In this document: positions 50,601 through 63,606 of the stretch, in pieces
How positions within the stretch are numbered: position 1 is the first letter of the stretch
Layout of the letters: every line of letters starts with the position of its first letter
Source: Calliopsis andreniformis
Lineage: Eukaryota; Arthropoda; Insecta; Hymenoptera; Andrenidae
DNA: 64,000 nucleotides
Reading direction: 5' to 3'
NCBI RefSeq assembly: GCF_051401765.1
Contig: NC_135064.1
Span: 20,868,001-20,932,000, forward strand
Made by a program: the position numbers and the translations under genes
Notes under the pieces: generated by a model
What the model saw: only the letters and a program-made list of their open reading frames with translations
Told to the model about the DNA's origin: nothing
Databases searched by the model: none

Positions 50601-53600
50601 CCTGCTCCAGAACGCTGCTATCGGGACAAGGAACGGAGAACCCGAGGGATAATTCGTTTCGACTATTTATTTTCGTGCCGATTACGCCTCGGCTGGGTTT
50701 CTGCTGGGAGATGCTTCGATGGATCGACTGGAATTTCTTTCCTTGGCTGTGGGTGGTTGAAGAATGTGGGGGGAGGGTCTTCAGAAATTTGAATTTTTGG
50801 CTTTTAGTGATGTGATTGAGGCATGGGATTTATTAAATATTAAAAATTCACCTTCCCACAAAGATCTATATAACTTCATCTGAAATCACCAACCTTAAAC
50901 CTAAATAACTAATTCCCAGTCTCTCCAATCACTACATAAATAGCTTCTCTCAACTGATCTTCAATATCTCAAAAAACAAAACGAAGAAAGAAATAAATTG
51001 CTACTATAACAATTTAATAGATAGATAATATTTCCAGAAACAATTCTGAAGAGATTCCAGGATCCTGATATCTCTCAATGTACATCCATAACATCCCACG
51101 AACGACTTAATCGAAGCCACGTACTCCATGGTTGGACAAAAACGCGATGCGTCGTTAGCGCGTAAGGAACGCTAATTGCGAACCAATAGCATCAATAAGG
51201 GGACGACGAGGCTCGCTTGATAAAACGATGGGACAGGATGCGTGAAGAGGCGGGAGGGCAAAGCCACGGTCCACGCCTAGGAAGCTGGAATGCGTAAAGA
51301 TAACTAAAGATCGTCACGACGCGGCTGGAACACGCGTGCACGCAGGCGCGCTCGCTCGCGTTGCATAAGGCCCCGCGTAATGGGCCAGCCAGGCCTCGGT
51401 GTGCGCCTGTCGCGTAAAGTATAAGGGAGTTATGCTCGATTATGCTTCGTTGGCCGTATAAGTGGCGCGCATGCGCGTACATTACCGGGGAAAGGTTGTG
51501 CTACACGCGTGGGCGTTGCATTCGCGTGCACGTGCGCACACACGCTAAGTAGACACCGATAAATTGACAGATAGATATAGCCACTCTATCCGCAGAGTGC
51601 GCTCGAGACCAGATAATCGCGCTTCGAAGCACGCTGCATCGCGCGCGCGAACCCATGCGGATGTTAATTAGACTATGGACGCCTGGCGTGGTGTAAACGC
51701 ACATTAATCGGTCTGCTGGGAAAAAGATGTCGAGCAGAACGCGGCTGACTGCTCGAGATAGCCGAGATAACTCCACCTGGAGTTTTGGAATCTGGGACTG
51801 CGGTATTTTCATCTTGCGTCGTGGTCCCATTTGGGCAAGTGACATTTTTTATCTTTGGGGTATATTTTTAGGAGTTTTTCTGATGCTTTGTGCGCTTTAT
51901 TTTATGTCTGGGGAATGGAGATCTCTGATCGATGTTGTGGTAGATGTGTGTACATTAGATTTTAGAGAGTAAAATATTCCTTTTTAAAAATTATTGTTTT
52001 CAGTTCATGTGAAATGGAATCAAGTGACAGGGACCACTGTTCAAGTTGAATTTATAAGGTGAGTCACCAGTGTTAAATTTCAAAAAATGTTAATTCCAAA
52101 ATAGGTATTTCCTCGATGCTCGACTTCCTCTAAGCATCTAAAATAAATACAAATATTCCCTATTTGTGGGGCTCACCATTATAGAACAGAATCTGAAGTT
52201 AACATTTACGTGGCAAATCAGCTGCTCACACATGCAACCGATCTCTAAACTGATCCCAATAAAAAGAACGAATAAACCCAAGCAAACTCGCGCAATATAA
52301 ACCTCGTCCCACCTTTGAATCCTCCACGAGTCACGTGCGCGAAAATTGAATCGTTCCCTCCTTACCCACATTCGCCTTATCAAGCGAAATCAATCAGAAT
52401 TTCAATCAGGCGTAAACGTGATTTCGTGAATGAATGTCAAAGCACGACGCCGATAACGGGAACGATTTCGGCGTTCCTTCGGTCGAGCGATAGGTCAGGT
52501 CATAGCCATCGCTACGGAACGTGTTATCTCACGGGCCCGTGACGAATGACACAATGGAGTACATTGACACTACGTGCCACGCTATCTGGCAGTATCTCGC
52601 GCCGTGGCTGCGCGTATAGCCGGAATCAACGTGTGCACGCGCGCGCACGCGCGATTCTCGTATACACGCACGCAGCACGCTGCGAAGGTGGAGGTACTTT
52701 CACCAAGTAGCCAAGTTCCACGATGCACGCCGATAGCCAAGAGCAGCCCACTTTGAGAGCTGCATTCCGAGTGCATACTGCACCCTGTATCCAGGCTCGG
52801 ATTAACACCGCGGAAGACCCGACGTTTCCTCCATTTCTCGCGGCTTTTCCTTATCGATACACTTCGTGGCTACAGTGAAACCTTATGGCACTTTATACTG
52901 AAGTATTTGAAAATTTATTGACCGACAAAAGAGTGGACAATTCGAATGTCGCTATTGGCGATGTGATCTGATGACTTTTTTTTTGTTTTTTAATTTTGAA
53001 ATCGTCTGTGGCGATTGTATCATTAGGAAAGTACGGAGATAGTGGAGATAATCGAGAGACTGTTGACGCATGCGGTATGCAAGAAAAGCATTTCCGCGGT
53101 ACATTGGCGCCGCATGTCACATTATCATTTTAAGACGTACGTGTGTGCGTGTAGAACGGTACGACACTGGTATCTCTATACTTTCACCGGCTACCCAAGT
53201 TTCCTCGATACCCACGATACGTTCGAGAGGATGCTACGAATATCAGGCATGAATATTTCATGTATCTTACGGTCAGCGTCGCCGAGAACCTCTTAATTTC
53301 TAGCTATGGTTTTTAAATCGCTTGTGTACTATGCTCTTCAGAAATCCTGAACCGGAATCAAAGAGGATTTTAAAAAGTGTAGACGTGAAATGGTGAAACT
53401 TGGAACAAAGGTAAATTAATAAATAGGTACTCTAATGGTAATTGCTATCAGGAGGATTTAAGTACCTATAGATTAAATAGGTTATACTAGGTATATAACT
53501 TAGAACAGCTTTTAGATGGTCGTGGTTTTTGACAAAAACTCCGCTGTGGATCATTTTCAACTTTAAAGCATTAAAGAATTACTTACGTACAAATATAAAT

Positions 53601-54344
53601 AAAAAGGGATCATGTAAATGCATTGGTATTACTAAATATCTATAATCTGTAGAATAAGAAGTTTATCTGGAAACCCTCCGAGAGTTGGCAGCACTTATCT
53701 TAAAAACTAATAGCATTATAATTGTTACTAGCACCCATTACAGGATTTCCAATTAAACAGATCACCCTGTATATCTCTTAAAACCTGTCACCCCAAAATT
53801 CCCCAAGAAAAACCACCCACAACAGAGTCTCTTTTAATAGTACTGTTGAGAGCTCAGAAATTGTCAGGGAGATGACACAGAGACAAAAAGACTGCTCAGT
53901 TCACTGCAAGTAGTATAATAGTAATAGGTGTGACCAATTCAGCCAATAAAGAAAAAGCGTGTGTGCTATCTTCATATATATTTCTGCGGAGACAATCAGG
54001 CTCACTGACAACTCCTGAACTCCCAACAGCACTTGAGAACTGATTAGAAACAATCACCAGCTCTGTTCCTCCCCGCAGGTTTCTCTCGCCAGAAGAAAGC
54101 GAACCAAGAGTCCAGGAGCGGACTTTCGATCGCGTGGCGTCTTCCCGCTAGTCCAGCACTTAGTGCCACGCGCGCCCACGCGATCCCGCGCAAAGGACGA
54201 TAATGGCGCGTTTAAGCACGTATAAATTTCGCCGTATAACTTCGCGAGCTCTCCATAGGGCGCTGGAGCACGCCATTAATAACCACGCTGGGGAAAACGG
54301 CTCCAGGGCACTGGCAATGAATTTTCAGAAGCAGAAGAGACAGG

Positions 54345-54370
54345 TTCTCTCTCTCTCTCTCTCTTTCTCT
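54345..54370. repeat. (CT)n microsatellite
   Basis: About twelve CT units with one interruption, inside a CpG-rich island. On the other strand it reads as a GAGA tract. Confidence 0.85.
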
Positions 54371-54977
54371 TCCTTCCTCAACTTCCACTACGTGGGTGGA
54401 TGTCGTCGCGCGGACGTGCTCCGTCTACGTTGGCTGAATTCGAAGGCGACGTGGTATTGGCCTCGAGAGAGCTGGGCCCGATCGGGCGATCGTTGGATGG
54501 TCGAATTCCCGTGCAGGGGGACCACGGGATATTTTTAAGAAAGCTTCGGGCCATGGAGAAAGCAACTGCCAGCGAGGACGTAACGGAGCACCATGGAAAT
54601 TTATTCGACGCGTTCAGTGGCCTACGCGACTCTCGATAACGCGTAACTACGGCTGACTCTAGTACTGTTGGCGGCTCAGAAGTTGTCAGTGGATCTGATT
54701 GGCTCAGGAGAAAAATATGTAGAGATGGCACACATGCATTTCCCTTAGTGGCTGAATTGGTCACATCTATTACTACTGTCTGCAGTGAAGTGAACAGTTC
54801 TGTTGCCCCTGTGCCTTTTCAATGACCACTTCTGAGCTCCTAACAGTACTAAAGTTGGACAGGGAAGGGATTTTCCCTTTCTTTAGGTATATTGTTTCCT
54901 TCTACACCCACCACCACTTCTTCAGGCCTAGCACCCTTTAGTGCTGCAATCTCTCCTTGATGTATGTAGGGTTTGTG

Positions 54978-55041
54978 TCCCAGGAGAAGTCCCTTGGAAA
55001 GCATTAAGGGCAATGCTTTCCAGGAGACTTCTCGTGAGACG
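54978..55041. repeat. dispersed palindromic repeat, copy E
   Basis: Left arm gtcccaggagaagtccc...tggaaagcatt and right arm aatgctttccaggagacttc then tcgtgagac are near-perfect reverse complements over 29 bp with a loop of about 6 bp. This is the best preserved inner core of the family in the window. Confidence 0.75.
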
Positions 55042-56499
55042 CGAACAACACGTAAGTAGAGTGGGCTGTGGCGAAATGAGCGACAAACCACGAACCTATC
55101 GCATTCACCTCCATCGAATGATGTTAGGTAATTCTGCGGCTATTTTGAGGCGTATCTGAATGAACGAACTTACGTGGATATTTTTCTTTTGTTTTGTTTA
55201 CACATATTCCTGTAGCTCAGGTGAGATATGAGGCTTAGTGTTGCTGGACTGGTTTATGTTATGTGTTATGCTTTATATATCACCGAGAGTCTACCATAAG
55301 TGCTTGAAGTTACCAAAGAAGTTAAATTGATAGACTCAATGGAACAAAAATCAGAAAAAATTGATGTCGATGTAACTATTGTAGATATATCTGCAAAAAT
55401 AGGCTTGACTGATTCAGGTTCTCAGAAATTCATTCATCGAAAGCGGAATGCTAGCAAAATACCCACTACTACAACACCCACACTCTACAGATATTCTCTA
55501 GGAGAACTAAAGTCCTTCCAAAAGTAAAATATATATCGATTCATCTCCTTTCCCCATTTCAAATTTCTACATTATTAAGAAGATACAGTACAATATTCGG
55601 TCAAAACAGTGGAGCCAAAAAATCAGCCTCCCACGTAATCTCAGCATCAACGCGATTACACGATGCGATTACGCTGTTCCCGAATGTCACGAATCTCCTC
55701 GGAAGATCGATCGCGCGCATCCAGTGAAGAAGAAAGGACAAGGCGACAAAGCGTGTAACGCGTTAAGCGGATTATGCCTGCTTTGGAACGGATTCGCGCT
55801 GGGAAGAGAACCGTTGCACGAAACGACGCCGACGTTGCACACACGTGAAAGTTCGCGTGGTAGCGTGCCATGTCGCAAACGTAATACCTGTACACGTGGT
55901 CTAAACGTAGTCGAACTGGGATGTACATAGTTTCCTTGTTATAACTTCGTTAGTACATGTATGATTTGCGGCTCTGCGATATGAGACAACGAGACAAAAG
56001 TTACCATTTTTTTATTTCAGACTACTGGTGATGTGATGATTGAAGGTTTGCAGATGAAGTGTGAGGTGAACTTGTTTTGTTGGGTAGTCGATGGCTAAGT
56101 GTGGTATAGTAGTGGAAGTATAATAGTAGTATACCTACTTGAGGTATAGAGGTAGTATACTAATAATATAGTCGTAATATTGTTGCAGACAGTGATAGCA
56201 TAGTAGCTCTATGCTTAATTCATCTACCAAATATACAAATTCCTGCCTCCACACCACAATAAGCGCATAAACTCGTTTATTTCTTTAATCAACATGACTC
56301 ACGCAATTTTGTCTCATAACCCTATATACTTACTATGTACCTGAACTATTCAAAGCCATCAAATATCATCTTCACACGCTCTCAGTTACATCTCTCACAA
56401 AACAAAACTAAGCTACCAGAGCACCACCATAAATACCATCATCGTCAATGTATAACCTCGCTACGAGGTAACCATACGCAAGGAAACACTGTACAGTCT

Positions 56500-57330
56500 C
56501 ATCTCTTTAAACACTCGAATCACAGACGACAGCGAACCACTCGGCATCCCCATTTCCTGAAGACACGCGTTGCCCCCCGCAACAGCTGACTGCGCGACAT
56601 CAAGAAAAGCGGAGCAGAGGAGCCTCGACGCTCCAGAGTCGAACCCGTCCCGCAGCACTGGCTGCATTGTGTCCATATATCGGTAGAGTCTCGGGGCAAC
56701 GTCGCTCGTAGGCACGCCGATGTTGACCAGGCTCGCTCGCAAATCGGGTACAAGGTAAAGGATTCGCACGTGAGTGGCGTTCCAACAGCATCGGGTTTTA
56801 TCGTGGATCGTACCGCGGCTTCATTATTCGTTTCTGGCACGTACGGGCATTCACACCCGTTCGAAGCCACGATCCGCGGGCCTTGCCAGCGGGTTTCTTT
56901 CCTCCGCGCGCGAGAAGCAGAACGAAGAAACAGAATCCACGACGATTCCCTGGGCCGATCGGTGCGCACGACGCGGCTGGGCCCTCCCCTAGCCGCCTCG
57001 CCACTCGGATGCATAACGAGTAGTTCTCGCGTTCCTTGCCATTTCTACCCGAGAAAGACGCGTACCTTCGCGGAAAGGATCGGTTCGAGGCACGCGGACC
57101 ATTCTGTTGCCCGATGGATGCTGGCGGAGGGATATTTTTATCTCGGCTGGGGCCATTGTTCACTGCTTACGATAGAGGGGACTTTATGCCCCCGATCGCT
57201 CATGGACGAATCGATCTGAAATTGTAATCGCGACGGGACCGCTCTGACCGTCGATCGAGATCGAGATCGCTTCACCGATGGACTCGAAATGCTTCAGATG
57301 CCCCGTGATATGAAGATTCGAGGATCGATC
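56500..57330. promoter_or_regulatory. large CpG-rich island
   Basis: About 830 bp, the longest island in the right half. It holds overlapping open frames on both strands. One of them is noted separately as a weak coding candidate. A plus-strand donor-like word (gtacaaggtaaagg) occurs near 56755. Confidence 0.3.
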
Positions 57331-59827
57331 GAAATTACGCGATCTTCGGGGTTGAATTATTCATGGGGGTTCGGACGACAATGTGAGGGCCAAAGTAGAT
57401 GTGTTGTACTATACATGGGCAACCTTTCCTAGGTCGGGGGCCAGACAAATTGTTAAATAAAACGAATTAATGTTAAATGAATTAACACAAGTTGCTAGTT
57501 CATGTTTTCTACCATCATGGATCAGACATACTTCAGTGAAGTAGATTAGGGCCGAATTAAAGAAATGGTGAGTCGGGGGTTCCTCACATGTGCTATATGT
57601 GCTGTTAGAGTTTTTGGAGAACTGAGTTTGGATTTGATTCTATTCATTAGAACGAGAGATCACGCCTATGGATAAGTAGGTAATAGTACATTTCTGTAGA
57701 GAGAAATATTTCCTGTAGAATAGGACGAACAACATAGGACTAAAAGCGGGAAATGATAATTATGTAAAAAAATCTGTTATAACATGTATGATTAAAATTT
57801 TTTAAGATCTTCAAAGTAAGCTGGATCATTCATATAAATTTCAAGTGATTGATACTCTTCCAAGCTATCACTAATCTTCAGGCACAGTATCAACCGGTAG
57901 CCTTTCTACTCTCATTAGCATGGTATACAGAGCGTTTCTTAACTCACGCGTTTCATGCAACCGAACTATTCCACATCCAAGATAACAGTGCTAATGAAAA
58001 TAGTTTTGTACTAAATCTAGTACAAACTCATTCTCAAATTGTATCACTACGTTTCACCCTACAAATTGTTAAAAAGAATACGAGTTAAGATCTTAATTAA
58101 GATCTAGAACACAGAATTTATATTCCCAGAAACAAGAAGAGGTATTAAAAGAACTTTCTCGGTTAAAAGTAACGATTAAAAAAGACTCAAGTTCCTAAGA
58201 CAGTATCGAACAGGAAAAGAAAAATCGTTTTGCTTATCGGAGAAATAATTCGAGTGCATTCATCTTCACGACTCGTTGCACAGGATCACAGATTGATGCT
58301 GCACGTTGGATCGAATGAAACGAGAATAAAAAGCAGAGGGACAGGAGGGGGGGAGGAGAAAGAAGTTCTCCCAACAATGGAATGCCTTTAAATATCCCGT
58401 TGGAATTTTCGTAGCGGGCGATCGCGATAAAAATCGCTGCACGTGCACGCGCGCGGCCGCCCCAACTGCAACTCACAATAGTGTCGTTCTATTCTGTGAC
58501 CTGGTCCTGCAAGTCAGAGACAAGGCGTGGAATTGTTCGGAATAACCTTCGTGCGGTTTGAGGTCCGGCTGCAACGTGACCGTGAAGGTCGGAACACCGC
58601 AAGCCCTTCGCATAAATTCCTTTCTATGGCACGCTCTCCCTAACTTCGCTCGAGAGGAGTCGTGCTCCTCGACGGGAATATCAATGATGGTACCACATAA
58701 ATTGAGAGATTCTTTCGCGATCCCCTGCCTCTCGAGGACTCGTCTTATCAAAAGGAACGTGTTTATAAATTATATCACTCGAACGCTCTTGTCCAATTAT
58801 TTCATACTGTGCGTGCTTTATACGAGACAGCATTTACGTTTGCTTTTCGTATCCTTTCAGATCAGATCTTTTAGAGAATGAGTTATAATTTACTGAGAAA
58901 ACATTTTTGAAAAAATTTGCTTGAGTAGAGACTGATAAAAGGTTGTTCAATATTTTAGATGAATATTCAGTGGCAATAATGCTGGATTCCAAGTCTGCCT
59001 CTACTGAATCTGATTAATTTTACATGACCCTATAGTAGCAAAGAAAATGTAGCTTTCAAAATCCAAAGTAACAATACACTTCCACTTTCCCAAAGTGTTC
59101 AGGAGATCAAGAAAAGACTCAAGTCAGGTACATTTCAATATAACTCAGACTGAATCCTAGTTGTCTACCAAAGGTCACACTCAGCCCCTGAGACTCATAT
59201 CTCACATTCCCGGCGCAGTAAAAAAATGACCAATCAGCGTCATAAACTCGTAAAATTGATTTATATACGCTCGTGTAGCTCCTGCTCGTTAAAAGAGCAC
59301 GTTGCAAATGGTCCAGGGAAGAATCGAGGATACCTCTCGCTCCCATGGAATTACACGCGCGGTTTCCACGCGAGCGAAACCGCGCGAAGGAATCCCGTGT
59401 TCGTAATAATTCGGACGTAAATAACGAGACGCGGTGGAAAAGCCACGGGACGTAAATTCAATCGAAACGCTCAACCTGAGCGCCATTTAAATCAACGGAA
59501 TTCCAGCGTGCTCCGTGGCGGGAGAAGCTGCTAACTACCAGCGAGCCTGCGCCGCGGCACCGTCAACAATCAGCGCGTCTCGGGAACGCGGGAAAAGGAA
59601 GGGGGCGAGGAAAAGCAAAAATGCAGGAGGAGAGAGATGCTGCTTCGTAACCTGGCAATAAATTATAAATTGTGATCAGCCAGGCGGTGCTCGTCGATGC
59701 ATTATGGATCGTGCACCAGGATTATACAGGTCGAACGCTAGTCGTCTGGAAATCCTATGTTCTACATAGATAGAACAGTACTACGTTTGCTGTTTTGCAT
59801 TTCATACGGGATGGGGAATCTAGAGAC

Positions 59828-60033
59828 GTATACGGGGTGGGTCAGGCATTTGGGACAAGTTGTAGTTTCTGTTGTGTTTAATTAGAAGAAAAATGTGAGA
59901 GAAAGGTTCAATTCTATGAAGTTGAAAAGTGTATACAGGGTGGACTAGACACTTGGAACAAGTTGTACTTCTTGTTGAATTTAATTAAAAGAGAATATTG
60001 AGAAACAGGTTGAATTGTATGAAGCTTTAATTC
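59828..60033. repeat. diverged 103-bp tandem duplication
   Basis: Two copies start at 59828 (gtatacggggtgggtcag) and 59931 (gtatacagggtggactag). Both continue with a ttggga/ttggaa-acaagttgta block, a tttaatta block, a gagaaa-aggtt block and a tatgaag block. Identity is roughly four fifths. The GTATACAGGGTG start resembles the end of the MITE at 37.7 kb, so these may be two adjacent remnants of a related element. Confidence 0.7.
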
Positions 60034-62427
60034 TCAAACTGAAATACGTCTTTATATTTTTAGCTTTTCTTGGTAGAGATAATATTATATTCCAGAGAAG
60101 TAAGAAAAAAAATCAATTTTAACTATGACTGTATCTTTCTTAAACTCTACAGTGCAAGTGTAATCTGAAAATGTATCGTACTTTTTTTCTAGTAGAAATT
60201 GCAGACTACGTTTATTTGTTTGATGAAAATTCCATTTCCAATAAAGAGAATAAGTCATCAGTGGGCCACAAGGCACCGAACCTTTTAAGTAGAATGACGT
60301 GTTGTCTTAAAGCTTAAGTTAAATAGAAGCTAAAAGCAACGCGTTTATTGCGTAGATAGTGGGATTTAATATGGAATTCCATTTACTGCACGCTGTAGCT
60401 TCGATACTTTTGCATGTGGCTCTGCCTGCAAGAGTGATTTTCTACTACTTTATATTAACGCACTTCGTATCAAACATCTTGTAATGCAGGCAATTAAGCT
60501 GCACATGGAAGACCAATATTTCCTACTTAGCTTGAGCATTAAGGCGATAAATGAGTCAAGTTGAAAAGGAAAGAATTTGAAAAATTCTAAATTGCTGTTT
60601 CTGATAAAGAAGTCTCATAATTGTATTGCTCTTTCATTGAAATACAAGATATTCAGATGCACATTTTTATCGGCTTCTTATCGCTCAGAGTGTGACAACT
60701 GACGCATGAGGAATGCACAAACATTTTCTTAACGTTTGTTAGCATTTTTTATCAATGCATTCTTGAAACGTTTTTTACGATTTTACGAAGAATTTGGTAA
60801 TGCCTGTCTCGTCCAAATAAAGACTAATGAATCATAAGCCGTCGCAATTTTTGGTATCCAAGACTTGCGTATATTTACAGAGTTTATAAATTACCTCCTC
60901 CTTCTCTGTTAAACATTCCACTGTCAGATAATGTTTCGCGAATATTTACCTTCATTCGAGAGTCGAATTTTGTTTTCGAAATGTCTCTACATTTGAAAAA
61001 AATTCAAGATGCAATGACGTCGACGATTTTCTGTTTTTTTTTTTTTTCAATTTAAGCACATCGCTAATTCGAGACTTGTTGAAGTCTGAGCCTAAATAAA
61101 AAAAAAAAATTCACAAGCCCTCTATAAAACAGGATCATTCTCGATTTCTATCAGCACACCCTGTGCACAGCGAGTGCATGTAATTGCATTTCCCACGTGG
61201 CCAGGAGGGCCTAAAGAACTGAACGATCGCGCAGGTTTTCGAGCGAGCGATTCGAAACGGTGCAAGCGATGCACTCTCCTCGCGATCCTCGTGTTACCAG
61301 CGTACACGGGCTATGACTCATCGCATCGAGATATAATTATGATAATCGCAGACACCCCGCGAGCGCGCGATCCCGCGTACTCGTTGCGAATTTGAGAAGA
61401 GGATGCGGGAAAAAAGGTGACTCTTTTTTCTGCAGGATTATTCTTTGAATTTTGTTCTTTAAAAGCAAGTTTTGAAAATATTCAATTAATTTTGTTGATT
61501 TTGCACTACATAGAATTTTTTATACTATACATTCATGTCTTATTTATACTAAATATTTTATAATAATAAGTTGAAGATCAGAAGATTAGTTTTCTTAATC
61601 TCATTTGATTCTTTGGCTTGAAGATTTGTAAGTTGCAAGAAATTTCAATCTATTAGGAGAATTTTTGAAAATTCCAAGTGTAATTTATGAACTTCCTTTT
61701 TATCAAAATAGCAGATTAATACAAAAAGAAAAGACTTTGCAGTTCCCAAGAAGAGAAGAAGAAAAGATTAAAGTATGCTCTTTAATTTTAATAATTTCAT
61801 ATTTGCAACCCTTTTTCCTACAGACAGTAAATCACCAGACACCCTCCAAATCATAGTGATAAATCAGCATAGAAACCAGCCATGATCCAACAGACGTATA
61901 AGCCACCTTGGTCGCTGAATTATTGATTTCATTGTTGGCGACAATACCGAGGCAACAGAATTGCCCACTAAATCAATCAAATCAACAGTAGTTTTCGCAG
62001 CAAAGACGAAAGGACGCACTGCATACAAGAGCAATAATAGTTACCGCGATAACGTTGCGTAACGCAGCGCGATAGAAGTCCAATATTTACGAGCGACTTG
62101 CACTCAATTAGACTTTCATTTTACGTGGTGACCCGCGAACTAGAGATACCGGTTTTCGGCAATCGATCGAACAAATTTATCGAACGCCGCGTTTAGACAA
62201 TCGATTAGAAGCGTGAAATAAGAAAGAGAGGGTAAACGAAAGAAAGACAGCTCTTACGTAGACTATCGAGTATAGTAAAGAGAGGATGGACCAGAGTCCT
62301 TACATAACCATGAGCAATTCTAACGAATTTGTGCTTTGACGTAGAAAGTGAAAACAGGAGTGCCTATTTGGCAGTGGTCATCGATGACGCAGGGCTAGCA
62401 GAAGGTTACACATCCAACAAAGATGAA

Positions 62428-62510
62428 AGGACGAGGAAAGGGAAAGGAAGGAAGGAAGGAACGAAGAAGAAGAAAAAAAAAAGAAGAAAAGGAAGACACG
62501 GAGAGCTGGT
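62428..62510. repeat. polypurine tract
   Basis: About 80 bp almost wholly A and G, including ggaaggaaggaaggaacgaa and a long aagaagaaaaa run. Confidence 0.75.
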
Positions 62511-62824
62511 TCCAGACTTTATATAGAATCTGGACTGCGCGGCTACCGACCACCATCTGTCGTCCGACTATAGATACTAATCTCCAGCGCTGAAGAGATA
62601 AAGGACGAAGAGGGAGATCGCGCTTTGTCTTAGCCGCCCCTTGGCATTCCTCCGTTCGAGGCAACTCCAGCTTAAGAATTATAATCACCCCGCGGTATCC
62701 TCCGAATATTTAGACCCTCGTAGACAATTTTTACAGCTGCACGGGAGGGGGGAGAGGCTGGCCACGGTGGCCAGGGTACGAGAGGAACCGGGGCGGAATC
62801 GACCTGAAGAGGGAGAGAAAGATG

Positions 62825-62844
62825 CAGAGAGAGAGAGAGAGGGG
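62825..62844. repeat. (GA)n microsatellite
   Basis: About nine GA units in a purine-rich stretch near the right end. Confidence 0.8.
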
Positions 62845-63547
62845 GAACAGAAGCACCTGCGCGGCGTTCCGCCTTCGACCACATTCTTTGTGATTTCCTT
62901 GAGAAAAATAGCTCGGAATTCTTGACCGCTTTCGGGACGCGTGTGTACCTGCGCACACGTGTTCCTGCACCAGCGCAGGTTCTAATAACCGTGAACAGAC
63001 GAAAGGATCCGCCGATGAGAACAATCGACCCAATTTCCATAGCGAAGAAAATTTTCTGATCGAAATTTCAAGCATTCCAAAGTGATTAACTCCACTTTCT
63101 GATTTTCTTTTTCTTTTTTCAATTTTTGGGCCAGAGCATTTGATTAATGCTTGGTCTCTTAAAAGGGCAAAGTGGATATATTCATCACCACAAATCAATT
63201 GTATGGCGCGATCTTTTAATTTGTTTTTAATGTACGCAAAATAGGCAAGTATTGTATTTACACTAATTGTTAGTTTGAAATAAGAATTATGTCTACAAAA
63301 TATTTTTAGGGAATGAAAACAATTTTTTGGAACTTGTGAAAATTCTCTGCCCGCTGAAGGGGCTAGCTTTTTATATTTAATATTAATATTTTTTATATTT
63401 AAATATTTTTTGTTTCGTGGAGTTATTCGATTTGGCAAATGAGCGGCTCATTTATCACAGACTTTTCCGCGCTAGAAATTTCCCGAAGCATGCCATCAAC
63501 AGTTTCTTCTGACCTGCTCCAGCAATTGCAGGAAGTACTGTTCGAGT

Positions 63548-63606
63548 CCCGAAAGAAGTCTCATGGAAAGCATCGCCTCTAATACATTCTACGAGACATC
63601 TTCCAA
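63548..63606. repeat. dispersed palindromic repeat, copy F
   Basis: gtcccgaaagaagtctcatg then gaaagcatc, a short spacer, then a diverged right arm ending acgagacatcttcc. It is preceded by agtactgttcga, matching the tactattcg flank of copies B and C. Confidence 0.55.

Noticed and set aside
62731..63438. Minus-strand frame of 235 codons, the longest in the window
   Set aside because: Translates a mix of AT-rich and GA-rich sequence into Lys/Asn/Ile-rich then Ser/Leu-rich protein without any domain. I saw no family resemblance, so it is not reported as a gene.
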